NCBI GenBank assembly: GCA_032821775.1
Contig: JAVLRN010000021.1
Span: 62,001-126,000 of the forward strand
Direction: 5' to 3'
Length of the DNA stretch: 64,000 nucleotides
Origin: Sanguinoderma infundibulare
Taxonomy: Eukaryota > Basidiomycota > Agaricomycetes > Polyporales > Polyporaceae
In this document: positions 10,619 through 22,039 of the stretch, in pieces
Numbering within the stretch: position 1 is the first letter of the stretch
Layout of the letters: each line of letters starts with the position of its first letter
The notes under the pieces: generated by a model
The model's database searches: none
Told to the model about the DNA's origin: nothing
What the model saw: only the letters and a program-made list of their open reading frames with translations
Translations under genes and position numbers: made by a program

Positions 10619-11073
10619 AAACTGGGTGAGTGGATCTTATACCAAATTTATTCTCATATCCGGCGAGTCCGGACGACGGGCGTACTAACTTCGGATGGCA
10701 GTCGGAGCGCGCATGTGGATGATGCACGCAGTCTCGTTTGGTTCGTTCGTACACCGGTGGCCGTAGGCGGGAGTCGATGCGTCGCACTGCTCAGGCCTCG
10801 GTACTGCTGCTGTATGCTGCTGTTTTTAACTTCGTGTACCGGCCGGAATGTCGGGTTTTTGTGTTTTGTGGCTAGTGAGCGGATTTTTTTCACGTACTTG
10901 GGCTCGGTTTGACTCGGATCGCAGGGGGAGGAATTTTGTCGGGAAAGTACCTGTGTATTAGAGCTCTCTTGTACATTGTGCCCCATCGTGTCCGTACGTA
11001 GACAGCTTGAGATGGCACGTCCTTCCCGCTCTCCTCTCCCTCCTGCCGTCCGGACTGTATACCTACACCAGAA

Positions 11074-11177
11074 GTCACCGTCCGGATTGTTCACCAGAAC
11101 TCACCATCCGGACTATTCACAAAAACTCACTGTCTGGATTGTTCACAAAAACTCACCGTCTGGATTGTTCACCAGAA
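11074..11177. repeat. Minisatellite, four 26-bp units
   Basis: Four head-to-tail copies of a 26-base unit (consensus CTCACCGTCTGGATTGTTCA plus six A/C/G-rich bases) differ at only a few positions, mostly the CC/TC and CCAGA/CAAAA alternates. It lies between relics and no gene spans it. Confidence 0.9.
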
Positions 11178-11179
11178 CT

Positions 11180-12735
11180 CTCCCTATGTCAAGCCCTTGT
11201 CCCGGTCATTCGCAGCGTGTGAAGCGGCAACGAAATATATTTGTCTGGTGATGCGACGACCTCCACCCGCCGCGTCGTCCGCACTCCCCCCTTGCGAGAA
11301 ATGGCAGTAGGATGCCCATATTCTGCTCTGGCGCAGGTCCGGCTGGGCGGAGAATTGCTGCGACCTCATAGGTCCACAGAAGCACGTCCGAGCTGCCACT
11401 TGTGCATGCCCTGAGGCATTGAAGTCGCGTTTGCCGCTTGCGCGTGCCTCGTCCGCTACCGACGACGGTTAAGCAGGCTGTCATCGCTTTGGCAACCGCG
11501 GACGTCCTGTGAGCCGAACTCTGAGCTTGAGTGGGCCGCGCCGTCGGTCACGACGCAATGGAAGAAGGAAGTCGAAGGAGAACGACGGGCACGTCCGCAC
11601 ATGCGTCTGTCTCCTTCTGTCACGGGCGAAGGGCGGCGTGATCGCAGGACGACGAACTCATCGTGTGTCTCAGAATGGACAACATCAGCACCAGCTCCCG
11701 CCGCGCGAAGCCGGACCACGCACCACCATGACAGATCGGATCCGGATCTGCACCCTCGACAGGGACCTCTACATAGCCGGGGCCCAATGGATGGGTGTCC
11801 AAATAGGCGCGCGTGCGCAATGCGGCAGCCCCACGCCGTCTCGTTCGTCGTGGGCCGCCATCCCGACTCCGTCGCCCCTCGGGATGCGCCACAGAGCACA
11901 GGTTCGGAGCGAGGCTGATCTCGGTCGCCATAGTCTCATAGAGGTCGCGACGTCCGTTGTCGGGCTGAGCAGTGGGCATCATGTCGTCTGGCAAGGCCAC
12001 AGCCACGGATGCACCTCACGCCATTGATGGAGCGCATTCGCAGCTATTCGTGGGGTGCGCTGCAGGGACAAAAATGATAAGGGGTGTGTCGTCGATGTCG
12101 TGCGGCAGCGCCAATTTGGTGAGGTAACCGACCGACTGACCAGGGACCGATGGCGAGTCGGGTGTCGCGGAACGTAGTGACACCACTGTTTCAGTATCGC
12201 CGACCTTCGCCCGACCGATCCAAGCGTGCGGCGTGCGTGATGTCTATGACCGCTGTTCGAGTTTCTTCGCGATGCTGCTAGAAGCCCAAAAGCTGTTTGG
12301 CCTGTCAAGTTGCGTTCGTGAGGAGGACCCTGCCGTCAATGATGTCCGCGGTCAGGAGCCGAACCCACGGTTCTAGACCCCTCAACCTGATCTCGTCAAG
12401 CTTCTCCCGCGTTTCCGGTGCAGATTTGACTGGACGACCTTCCAAGGAGCACGTTGCTAGTCCAGTGACGAGCGGGGGGAACGGATACGGCCATAGGTAT
12501 TTCATCCGATGATAGATACAACATTGGTTCTCGGGGAACGGTTAACGCCGAAAAGTTCTTGAGGCCGCTCCACCATCGCACTCTCCCAAGTCGGCTTCTG
12601 GAGATATAGTGGGACGTTGGTACGTGACGGGCCACGGCAAATGGTGAGAACTTACCTCACAATGATGGCATTGAGACTTTGCATCACGAGACGTGAGCTG
12701 ATAACGTACGTTTGAGAGGACGAGAGTAGAGTGGC
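11180..12735. other. Possible decayed gene(s), minus strand
   Basis: The minus strand has protein-like stretches in changing frames. One at about 11,640-11,830 contains AYLDTHPLGPGYVEVPVEGA then GGAWSGFARRELVLMLSILR, and one at about 12,305-12,430 contains TREKLDEIRLRGLEPWVRLL. They cannot be joined into one frame with credible introns and I do not recognise them. They may be remnants of one or two genes, in keeping with the relics on either side. Confidence 0.3.
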
Positions 12736-13070
12736 TCAGCACGAGGCTATGCCCCAGGCAGCGAGCCAAGCGCTAGGATCCGTTCGTGAGAGAAACGCGT
12801 TCGATAGCTTCCGGTAGACCACATTCAACAACCGTAGATGGACCGCATTGTGGTCGTAGCAGGACGCGATACATCGCCAGCGACGGATATGTACAGGGTG
12901 CGGTATGGCTCGGTGCAGCGCGCATGCCCTTGTAGCTCGAAGCTTGGAACCGCACAGCGGAGAACGGAAAAGAAAGCTGAGATTATTGTCCCTAAAACAG
13001 GATTTTGATGATGCGAGACGGTCTTCAGAGACTAACCTTCCGAATTTGACATTCCGAGAACGACCGGACG

Positions 13071-14417
13071 CTACAGACTGAACACGGCTCGCGGTCTCAG
13101 GCCTATCACCCCTCCGCCCCTCCCGTCCCATCCCGGAATGGAAGCCCTGCACACCGGGCATCTGTGTGGTATCCCGCATCAGTGTCGCCTCTGACAGCGG
13201 CAAGCACATGAGAGCGTACCTGGCAATCATCCGCTCGCCCGGAGGAAGGGTATACGCACCCCGCTGGATCGTCGTCTTCACCGCCGTGAACAGACACTCG
13301 CCACAAAGGACGTGTCCGCACGGCGTGATCGTGGCGTAGGACGGCGGCGAGAAACAGATGGGGCACGTATACGCCGCAAGAGGCTCCACCTCGTCTATTG
13401 GCACTGTGTCGACGGAGCGCTCCGGTTGAGCTCGCACTTTCGGCGTTGTTTCTCCGTCGCTCGGCTCTGCGAGTAAAGAAAGCGGCGCCCGAGCGTGGTC
13501 CGTAGTCGGAGGGAGGGAGACAGCGCGAGTGGACGTGCTCGGAAGTGATGGGGACGCGAAATTTTCGATGAATGGAGCATCACCAGCCGTTGCGCCGCGA
13601 GTGTTGGGCGGAACACCCGTGGATGAAGACATGTCCCCGGCGGCAGCGTGGGCGCGCGACCTGGAAGAAAGTTCGTGTTCATCCATCATACGTTCGTATG
13701 CAGCTCGAGGGTCGTCTGGGAACCGGTGAGACAAACTGGCGGTCTGGGGCATTCGCGCAGCGGGTATTTCGGCGACGCTCGGTTCTTGCGAAATGGAGGA
13801 CGAGGTGCCTGAGCCACCCACCAGGACTGCAGCTTCGGGTGGGACGTGTGTCGGGGACGAACCTTGGTTTGATTTGACAGCATCGTCAGGTGGTACATCT
13901 GCAACCGAGCCCAACGCTTTCATATCATCTCAGGCTAAGGGAGGGAATGTTCATGCGTACCTGTAGCCCGCAATGCCAATACCCTCCTCTTACCCTTGCG
14001 TCCACCCGTTGCGCTACTGCCTGCGACAGGGGACGCAGAGCGTCTCCGTTTCTTCCACGCACTCGAGTTGCCCTCCCCGCGGTCTCCTTCGGCAGGATGG
14101 TAGCTTGCGACCTCATCGTTTGTTCTGCTTGACACTGCGGTGTCCGACGCCTCTTCCGACCGGTTAATGGTATGTGCTGAAGAGCTTGCTGGATGTCTTT
14201 GAGGACTTCCGGGGTCTTCGGGGTACAGAAGCTGCTGATGACCAGTAACCGACTGCGAGCGGGAGCGAGAAGACGAGACAACAGAAGAACGGGCTGAAGA
14301 CCCTCCCCGCTGTCGACGAGGACGCAGAGACCTGTTCGAGACCGTCGTCGGTGGAGGTAGCGACGCAGCTGGAGGCGACTGAGTCAGGTCGATATTGGGC
14401 CCCTCGGCGTCGGACAT
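13071..14417 (-). CDS. RING-HC E3 ubiquitin ligase, Slx8/RNF4 (STUbL)-like
   Basis: Three exons (13,961-14,417; 13,220-13,898; 13,071-13,161) splice in phase to 408 residues. The N-terminus (MSDAEGPNIDLTQSP) carries an I-D-L-T core resembling a SUMO-interacting motif. A long Ser/Arg-rich disordered region with a KKRRR cluster (likely nuclear localisation) follows. At the C-terminus lies a C3HC4 RING: CPIC, then CGH and CGEC, and, across the last intron, CPVCR. After the RING there is a Gly-rich IPGWDGRGGG segment. SIM-like motif plus C-terminal RING is the layout of SUMO-targeted ubiquitin ligases, so a nuclear role on sumoylated substrates is inferred, not shown. Two broken copies lie 3 and 7 kb to the left. 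Confidence 0.8.
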
Positions 14418-14486
14418 TTGGCGTTTTAATGTCGTACTTTCCGCAATGTAGAAAACGGTGAGCAAACCTAGGAAATGGAGGGAAGG

Positions 14487-14635
14487 ACCGTCGGTTATGA
14501 TGGTGAGAGGCAACCCAGGCCGCCGGCGCTTGGCTACCAGCGGTTTTTGTACTTCAACTTGACTTCAACCCTCTCCTTCTTGCCTCCTTCAAATGCTTGC
14601 CTGAACGTACAATGCACTCGGATTTGGTTCAAATG
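14487..14635. repeat. Direct repeat, copy B
   Basis: Nearly identical to 1-150 in the same orientation, with an internal deletion of about 20 bases. After the shared ATG region the two copies diverge. The 14.5 kb between the copies contains most of the relic genes. Confidence 0.8.
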
Positions 14636-15005
14636 TTCAGTGATGGGTCATGGTTAGTCTCGCAACCCTATCTGCACCCTTATGAACTTACAACAATGCT
14701 CTATGGCTTGCACGACTAGATTCGTCACGGCGATGGCCTATTAAATGGCTCTCTGGGTAGTCCCCACAGGCTTCAATGAGATATATAGCCATGTGCGAGT
14801 AAGATCTGGAAAGTGATCGTAATTCCTTTGTTCAAGATGGTCATGGTGGGATAAGGTATGTTCTCCGCACCCTATGCCTTGATGCCTGTATAACATATCC
14901 TTTCCAACAACAACAACAGATGTCCTATTCGCACTACAAGGGCCTTCAGCACACGAATCTAGCAAATCTTAGTGAATCCTCGCCTCCCAGTCAGAACAAT
15001 GCTGC

Positions 15006-16289
15006 TTGGATCCAGCTGCGTCGCTGGCACGCTTGCAACAACACGTACGCGTTGACTCATCTGCCATGGCTCCTTTTGTGTTACGGATCCGGTCAGTGAA
15101 CGTTGCTTGTTCGCTTCCGTCACTCGGTCACGGGCCTGCAAGTACGCATGTCCCGAGGCTTTTTAAACCGCCTCTAGTCCTCTCAACCACCGTTTCCAAC
15201 TTGCCTCCGCTCCACTTCGTTCAAGCCACAGAAATACCACAAATGAGGTCTCGCTCGCACAGTTCAGAGAAGACGTACTCGGCTTGCCGCACGACCCTTC
15301 GTAGGTTCTCAACCACACATCGCGTGACGTCTACTGATACCACTTTTCCTCTCGTAGCCGAGGAGCTTACTCGTGCTGGTGAGAATTCACCAAGGCTCGT
15401 CCCTATAATGTTACCTGAGGATGATGAGGCAGAGCTGTCGCCATTCGCGTATTCACCGGGTCGGTGTCGTCGTCTTTCGAACCACCTACATTGGCTAATC
15501 AACTATTGCACCAACATAGGGGATCGCATTCTCCAAAGTCAGGACATCACGGAAGTGATTCTATCGCCCAGCGGTGTCCCTGGCGAGTTGTTCGTTACGG
15601 GTGCGTCGTGCATGCAACTCTTGTGTCTTACGTTTCGCAACTCACGGATGGACGGTCATTGCAGACGACGTGGACATGGAAGATCATTTGCCACACGAGA
15701 CAACCCCTTCGCACCCTCCCGGCGTTCCTGGGAACGGTCGTGGTATGTCCACCCCACATCACCAGTTCTTCTCATAGCTAACGACAAACGCAACCTCCTA
15801 GTTCACCAGCCTTCGGCGTGGCCCGATGTCCCGCCGAGTCGCCCTGCAAACCCAAGCCCTCCCCCTACGCCTCCTGGGCTGAAGCCGATGCCGTGCACCC
15901 ACTGTCACCACGCGCACGGGCCGCGCACACTCCGTCAGAAACGCCTCGAGTACCTCTATGCCATGTAGTACGCCATCCTCTTCATCGTTCTCTCACGGTC
16001 CCGTGTACAGAAACTGATTGTTTCCTATAGCCAGATGGTCAACGAGACAGGCCAACCGCCTGCGCTCCCCGCGCCATTCTATAGGGCAGACGCGGTACCC
16101 GAGCGATGCAGCTGGAAGATCGAGTGCGGCTTCGTCGGAGACTGGCAGTGGTGCCCGAAACGGCCGCTCCCCGCATTCCAACGACTCTACGACGGGTTCC
16201 CGTTGTGGCTGCTTGATGCAAAGCGCAACAACATCCACCACTTGAAGCAGGGTGATGTCGTTCCCCGGTGCACGACCCCGACTCCGTAG
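15006..16289 (+). other. Long open frame and a possible exon of an unknown gene
   Basis: A 320-codon open frame (15,006-15,968) has mixed composition and no recognisable domain. It overlaps, in another frame, a stretch that reads more like real protein: PYASWAEADAVHPLSPRARA, then FYRADAVPERCSWKIECGFV, LYDGFPLWLL and a stop at 16,289. The Cys/Trp-rich second part looks conserved. The two parts need a frame change near 15,960 that could be an intron or a mutation. I cannot assign a function. Confidence 0.35.
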
Positions 16290-17173
16290 CCGCCCTAGGC
16301 GAGCACGTTCGGGAACACGGAACCACACTTCGTCGCGATGTACTAGGCCGGCTTGCAAGTACGGGTTCTCCGACTCTCGCGCTTCAGCTGCAACTTGCCT
16401 CCCGGATCAGCCTCGACATTCGTTCGCCATCGTTCTTTCGCCATCGTTCTTTCGATACACCTTGTTTTGTGCCCACGCCCGGGCGTTACTCATCGTCCAT
16501 GACATGCACGTACGACTTCCGCTATCGATGATATCCTCACCTTCAAGTCCTACACTTGTCCTATACCGATATTTCCATGATTACGATTCTCCATGTAGCG
16601 TTACGATCCATCTACCTTGTATAGCTTTCACGAACACGAACACCATGTAGACATGCTGGTCTAAAAAAGTCCGTGGGAAAGAAGCAGAGAAGTTCGAGCG
16701 GAGACTAGGTTTAATGGGCCTGTACATACTATCGTCATTTGTCGCGGCAGCATTGTCCGCCTGCTTGTGCGTGGCTTGATGCTCGATAGTAGGTGTAGAG
16801 CGTGGATGCACGAGACGTGGTGTCAGGGAGTTAATATCAGATTCGACGCTTGGGCTTACAAACCATTGAGATGGCGCACCTCGGATTGACTCGGAGCCTC
16901 CTTCCATCTGGCTTGCTTCCAGCGAAAACCGCCGGGGCGGTATTTCAGGCAGTATGATCAAATCAACCAGAAGATGGGACCTTATTCGATGTCTTGGTGA
17001 TCCTCTAGGCTGCAATGCACCATCTAGGGTTCGGCAGGTTCTTGGCGGCTTCTATCAAGCTCCTATTGGCCACAACTTGAGCGCCAAACACCCGCCCGTA
17101 AGGGTTCCAGCTGGATCGTTGTTGGTCCTTGGAAGTGTACTGCGATCGTCAAATCTTCCGACAAAAAGACTAG

Positions 17174-17922
17174 CTAGGTCGGTCTGAAGATATCAGCCCT
17201 CAACCTTCGATATGATGGCCAGGAAAAGGTCGGGGAAGCTCGAGCCTCAAGTTTCCGGCATTGCCAGCACAACACCTTGTACCCTTTGCGCCGGCCTGCA
17301 AATTTATCTAGAGGTATATAAACCTCAAAAGAAGGTATAGTGATGAGGTATGTGCCATATTGAATGGTTTCCAAGTCGTGTTGCGCGGGGATGGGTCGAT
17401 CCAGACATTTTTGTTCGAGTTCGTCCAACCGGACAAACTCGAGCAAAGAATGCTGTTCCCACCCCATGAAACAGGTATCCGTGATCGTAGAATAATCAGG
17501 ATTCAATGATGCACGTACATCTGGCATCCCTGTGATGTTTATGACTGTCGAAACGGTCATATGATCATAGTGGTGTCTGCAAGCTCCTCCAAGGGGCCGA
17601 TAGTCGTTTCCCTAGCTGCCGTTCTTATCATTAGCATGCTCATACTTTACGGGGATTAGGCCGTACCTTGGTTATCCCACGCGAGACCGGAGGAGTCAAG
17701 ACGAACCTCCCGCCGATAGTAATCGAGCACTGTGGCAGGATGGACCTTCATCAACTGCCCTGCAGGCGATGGAGGATGGGTCTCCGTCGACCCTACCACT
17801 GGCGTCCTTCCGAGCTGCTTGAGACGAAAGGCACTTGCGGGATGCTTACGGGAGACCGCATCATTGGGACGTTCCTCACGGGTCCCAGATAGCATCGCGG
17901 AGGCGTGCGTGGCCGTCGGCAA
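17174..17922 (-). CDS. Hypothetical two-exon gene
   Basis: An upstream exon ending near 17,667 reads LMKVHPATVLDYYRREVRLD before a GTACGG donor. The next exon starts near 17,530 and reads NPDYSTITDTCFMGWEQHSL, YGTYLITIPSFEVYIPLDKF and KGYKVLCWQCRK. The second block is ordered and Cys/Trp-containing, so it is probably part of a real protein. The intervening intron would be about 140 bases, long for this genome. The start is uncertain and the family unknown. Confidence 0.4.
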
Positions 17923-18504
17923 TACTCGCGCCCCGTACAGACAGGTCCAGGACTACGTGCGCTTGGTGGTTGAGGTTTTGAATGTTGCGCTTCTCTGGGA
18001 AGGGCGGTGGGAGTTTCTTTCAGGCCATGCAATCATGGTCGTCCCTGCGTGTACGTTTCCTGGCTGTCAAAGTTTGAACCGTAACAAGTATTGAATAGCA
18101 TTGTTGGAAGCATGAGTTCACCTGGTACGTCGTTTTATGGTATGCATCATGGTCACCGATTTGAGGTTGGAAGACTTACCGAATCGATGCTTCTGCAGGT
18201 GCGGAGCAATCATCTTTGCCACTGGTTGCCACTAACCTCCCATTGTCCACAAGGACTAGTCGGAGTTCCGGAGCAACATAAGACCAGGCGGACCGCTCCG
18301 AATTGCTTTGTCGGTGCGTCACACCCCGGGTGTAAGCGCGCTCATGAAGGTGGCCCAATCAGAGCGTCTAACGGTTCAACCAACTTGTCATTCGACCACT
18401 CCATTTCAACACACATCTTGTTGTTTTTCGCGCTGTTTCGCGTCACGACACGCGGTTCCACCGGTCTTATTGTTTTCGACAACTCGCCTTATTCATCATA
18501 AAGC

Positions 18505-19435
18505 ATGGTTCGAATCCACCGTGGTTCCTCTCAGCCACCCCCTTCCCTACGGAAGACGTCGGCCGTACTTCAACCCATATCCCCGCGGCTGGAGAACATA
18601 CCTCCGCCAATATACGCTCTCCCGTCCACCCTAGACATAAGAGTGAGCTCGAGAAAGCGCAGGAGGGAAGAAGAGAACAAGGATGCCTCGGTGGTTGGGT
18701 CTCGAAAGCGGGCAAAATCACTTGCCACAGGTGAGCATCGATCGGCGCCATCTCCGTGGATCTGTCCTAGACTCATAACGGTTGTTGTCTTCCCTCACCT
18801 CAACCCTGTTTAGATGGTGGCTGGAAGTCGACTCCCCGTACCGTCAAGAGCCCGAAGTCGCCGCGACGTCTAGGTACGTTCTCGTCAGATACGCTGCTCA
18901 ACGTGACTTGACCGTCCCTCAAAGGCTCGCCATCTATCCGAACCGCGGCCGACTACCTGGAGACGGTTTATGGGTATGGCTCTCAGGGTGCGTCTGTCCA
19001 CTGTGATTGGCGAATGACGTGGGTGTACTCAGACAGACCGCGCCTTTCCCTTCAGGAACGGACCACGAATGCGGGAGCGACACCGACTCGTCCTCGGAGG
19101 AGGAGGAAGAGGAGGAGGATAAGCGGTCCACTGTCGCGGTTTCCGACGACAGCGATAGCGAAGGCGACGACGCTGATGAGGAGACCGAGGGCACTGAGTT
19201 CGAGGCCGAAGACGACGAACACGAGAGGGTCAATGTGTGGTCGAAGCCCGGACCGTCCCCGCTCCGCCAAGACTCCTCACCCGACCGTCCGGGGAGGCTT
19301 AGCCTACATCGCGACTACAAGAAATCGAAGTCGCGGCCATTCCACATTATTCCGATCGTGCGCAACTCCTCGCGCACGGACCGATCGGATGGGCGCAAGG
19401 AGCTTTTGCGCAGGCGTTACCTTGAGGCACTGTGA
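18505..19435 (+). CDS. Acidic nuclear-type protein
   Basis: Exons 18,505-18,730, 18,814-18,873, 18,925-18,973 and 19,033-19,435 join in phase to 245 residues. The N-terminal third has two basic clusters (SSRKRRREEENK and SRKRAKS) typical of nuclear localisation signals. The middle is a Ser/Glu/Asp tract starting DTDSSSEEEEEEEDK. The basic C-terminus contains HRDYKKSKSRPFHIIP and ends LLRRRYLEAL. No catalytic domain is visible. The next gene starts 69 bases downstream on the same strand and is also acidic, so the two may be relatives or a functional pair; the sequences do not align clearly. Confidence 0.65.
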
Positions 19436-19503
19436 GGACCTGCATCCTCGTTCGTACCCCGCTGTTTTTCTCATTTTGCTCTCCCTATGTTAGAGCCTCG
19501 ATT

Positions 19504-20568
19504 ATGATGTCGAAGAAAGCGTTGGGAAAGCGTCGAGCGGGCCCCCAAGACGACATCAGTGACAACCCGGCGGAGGCTGAGCAGCCAACGATGGGCCGCG
19601 GGACGCCGGCCGGCGCCCGCTTCGCGCCGTGGACCCCGCTCGCGATCCCGCCTTCTCCCTACAAGTACCACGTACGTCACGAGATGGTCCCCTTCCGCGA
19701 GTTCAGCCGGTGCTTGTTCCACGGCGAGGACGCGTGCGCCACCCTCCTCCGCGAACCAAGAGAAGCAGAGGACGTCCATGACCAGGGGTATGTGCGGCAC
19801 ATCATGCGCGTCGGGAGGACGGATCGGCAGGTCGAGTTCAGGACGAACAAGGCGGCAATGCGGCACCTGCGTGCGCACGCGCGCGAGCTCGAGTCGGTGC
19901 CGGTCCGGCTGGACAAGCAGACGACGGGGGAGGTGCTTGAAGAGGCTAAGCGCATCCGGGAGCAGGCACGCTCGCCGTCTCCGGAGTTGCAGATATATCA
20001 CTCGCAGAGCGACGATTCGGATGGCGAGGGCGTGCTCCGGTTCGGCGAGGAGAGTGTGGAGGACTTGGGGGCGTGGGTGCCTTCCTCATTCATCGAGGAG
20101 GACGCGCGCGCAAGGGAGCTCTTGGTCGGACCGAATGGGGCCTCGTCTGTGGCCGGACCGAGCGGGTGCTCGTCATGGGCCAGATCGAGCGGCTCGTTGG
20201 CGTCCCTGCCGGGGTCGCAGAGCGAGAGGGACGAGGAGAGGGACATGTCGCAGCATGACGAGGAGGTCGACGACTTGGGGCCTTGGTTGCTTTGGACCGG
20301 GGAGGGCGTGGCCGAACCTTGGAGCCCGACTTTACAAGAGTCACAGAGCGACGGCGACGAAGAGGCGGACAAAGACCAGGGCGTGTTGGAGTACGACGAG
20401 GCGGGCGTCGGGGGCTTGGACGCTTGGCAGCCGTACGGTACCGTCCTCTGGCAGCCGCCACCTGCGGCGAGATGGAGCGCGCCTTCGCCGGAGTCGCCGT
20501 CTGAGAGCGATGATGAGGAGAACATGACGCAGTCCGAGGATGATGATGATATGGAAGAGGTGTTGTAG
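19504..20568 (+). CDS. Acidic protein with internal D-L-G-x-W repeats
   Basis: An uninterrupted frame of 354 residues begins with Met-Met-Ser-Lys-Lys at 19,504. Residues about 50-160 form an ordered, mixed-charge domain (VPFREFSRCLFHGEDACATL, then GYVRHIMRVGRTDRQVEFRT). The rest is highly acidic and built from three imperfect units: each begins Ser-Gln-Ser followed by an Asp/Glu run, then a Leu-Gly/Leu-Asp step and a Trp (EDLGAWVP, DDLGPWLL, GGLDAWQP). A final acidic tail ends the protein. The repeats look like short linear docking motifs in a disordered tail. The family is unknown to me. Confidence 0.7.
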   Translation: MMSKKALGKRRAGPQDDISDNPAEAEQPTMGRGTPAGARFAPWTPLAIPPSPYKYHVRHEMVPFREFSRCLFHGEDACATLLREPREAEDVHDQGYVRHIMRVGRTDRQVEFRTNKAAMRHLRAHARELESVPVRLDKQTTGEVLEEAKRIREQARSPSPELQIYHSQSDDSDGEGVLRFGEESVEDLGAWVPSSFIEEDARARELLVGPNGASSVAGPSGCSSWARSSGSLASLPGSQSERDEERDMSQHDEEVDDLGPWLLWTGEGVAEPWSPTLQESQSDGDEEADKDQGVLEYDEAGVGGLDAWQPYGTVLWQPPPAARWSAPSPESPSESDDEENMTQSEDDDDMEEVL

Positions 20569-20950
20569 TGGGGTACATGCCGCTAGGTTATTTTGCGAAG
20601 GTGCATTGTATCAGTATGGCGGACATCTGTACTTCTGGTCTTGCATTACGCGTCTCTTCACTGTAGCCTTAGCAACGTTGGCAACGAACGGTTCCTTGCT
20701 GTACTCATTTATGGGCCCATGCTGTATTAGTTCGTAGGGTATCGATACACATTGGGTGTTCTGCGATTTCCTTTACTTGGGCTCGTCGAGCCCGAGACCG
20801 ACTCGTGAAGCAAGACGCGTTGAGTACGTTGAGTAGCACTAGGGTGTTCTAATTTAAGTTCAGATTGGTGACTTTGATTTTCAACACGCAATTTCGAAGT
20901 CGAGCAACCGAACCGATGAGATGGATTGTGATTGAAAGTGAGAGACGACT

Positions 20951-21010
20951 ATGTACGGTGAAAGGATGCGAGATACGAGTATGTACAGTGAGGGGATGCG
21001 AGATGGTTCT
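20951..21010. repeat. Tandem pair of 30-bp units
   Basis: Two adjacent 30-base copies beginning ATGTACGGTGAAAGGATGCG and ATGTACAGTGAGGGGATGCG share most positions. They lie in the 20,570-21,390 spacer, which otherwise shows nothing I can support. Confidence 0.7.
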
Positions 21011-21390
21011 GGAGAACGATATGGACGAGAGCGACATAAAGCAAAACAGATGAGGCGATAGTACAGCAGTGGTGTACAACAGAGCATGGTCCTATATACG
21101 CTATTGGGAACATCGAGCACGGAGCTTAAGCATTAGAATCATGATAGTGTCGTGAAGTGACAATTGTGGTTGCGATATTTAGCAAGCACGAATGCGACGG
21201 AGGAAACGATGACCAGTGAAACCCGTCAATCTAAGGCGAGCCGCGTAAATGGCGGGCGGGGCGTTGAGTTCGACAACGCCCTTCGACGCTTCGGAAGCTC
21301 GTCCACCAGGGGAGCTTCAGACGATTCGGGTGTGGTCGGGAACCTAGATATGTTGGCTGTCAGTTTAATTCGTTCAGGCAAATGAAAGTA

Positions 21391-22039
21391 TCACACATAC
21401 ATAACGGTGTTCTCGTCCGTGACAGGACGACGCGGACGAGGGCGTGGCCGGCTGGCCTTGGTCCTGACCATCGGGTGTAACATGCCCACTGATACCGGCA
21501 GTGGCGAGGCGTATTTGAGCTCCTCGCCCTCCCTGAGGGTCGGGATCTTCTCAACCAAGCACTTCCCCCGCGCAGCGGGCATTGGCCTGGAGCGGAACGC
21601 GCGGTCGCGGCTGGGGATGAACGTCACCCGTCGCTCAGCGTTGTGGAGGGCGAGGATGGGGGTGAGCGGGCCCACTGGCGCGCGAGCGGTGGTTGGGTTC
21701 GAGCGACGTCGGGGCGACTCTGATGGCGGGAAAGCGACTGTGTATGTTGAGAACTCTACACGTCGCGAAATGGCTGTGGGGCCATTGTTGTGGGGGAGCC
21801 GGCGGACGTGAGGGTTGGGGCGGGGAATTGTGGATGGGGCGACCACGCGCTTTGGTGGTTGGGGTGCTCGAGCCGACGCTGGGATCCACAGCGACACAAA
21901 AGACAAGAACGCGTATTAGAATTGTGGTCTATAGTGCTAAATCAAAGACGTCTCGCTTCTGAGGCTTACCGGATAGTTTGGCGAGATTGTTGAGTATGAT
22001 GGCGTTCGCGGCTCTCGGGATTGGGGCGTGGATTGTCAT
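21391..22039 (-). CDS. Hypothetical Pro/Arg-rich protein
   Basis: Exon 1 (21,970-22,039) begins MTIHAPIPRAANAIILNNLA. A 91-base GT-AG intron separates it from exon 2 (21,391-21,878). The 185-residue product is rich in Pro, Arg and Ser, with NAERRVTFIPSRDRAFR and LVEKIPTLREGEELKYASPL as its most ordered parts and a basic C-terminus (RPRPRPRRP). No signal peptide, helix bundle or known domain is seen. Confidence 0.6.

Noticed and set aside
11074..11177. CRISPR-like array
   Set aside because: The four 26-base units are directly adjacent with no spacers, so it is a minisatellite; the genome is also eukaryotic.
12736..13070. Continuation of the RING gene's second exon as one long frame to 12,736
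   Set aside because: A GTACGCTC donor and CACAG acceptor inside it restore the CPVC zinc ligands and a stop at 13,071, so the long read-through frame is not the gene's end.
18500..18520. GGTTCGAATCC resembling a tRNA T-loop
   Set aside because: No acceptor stem, D-arm or anticodon arm can be folded around it, and it coincides with the start of a well-supported coding exon.
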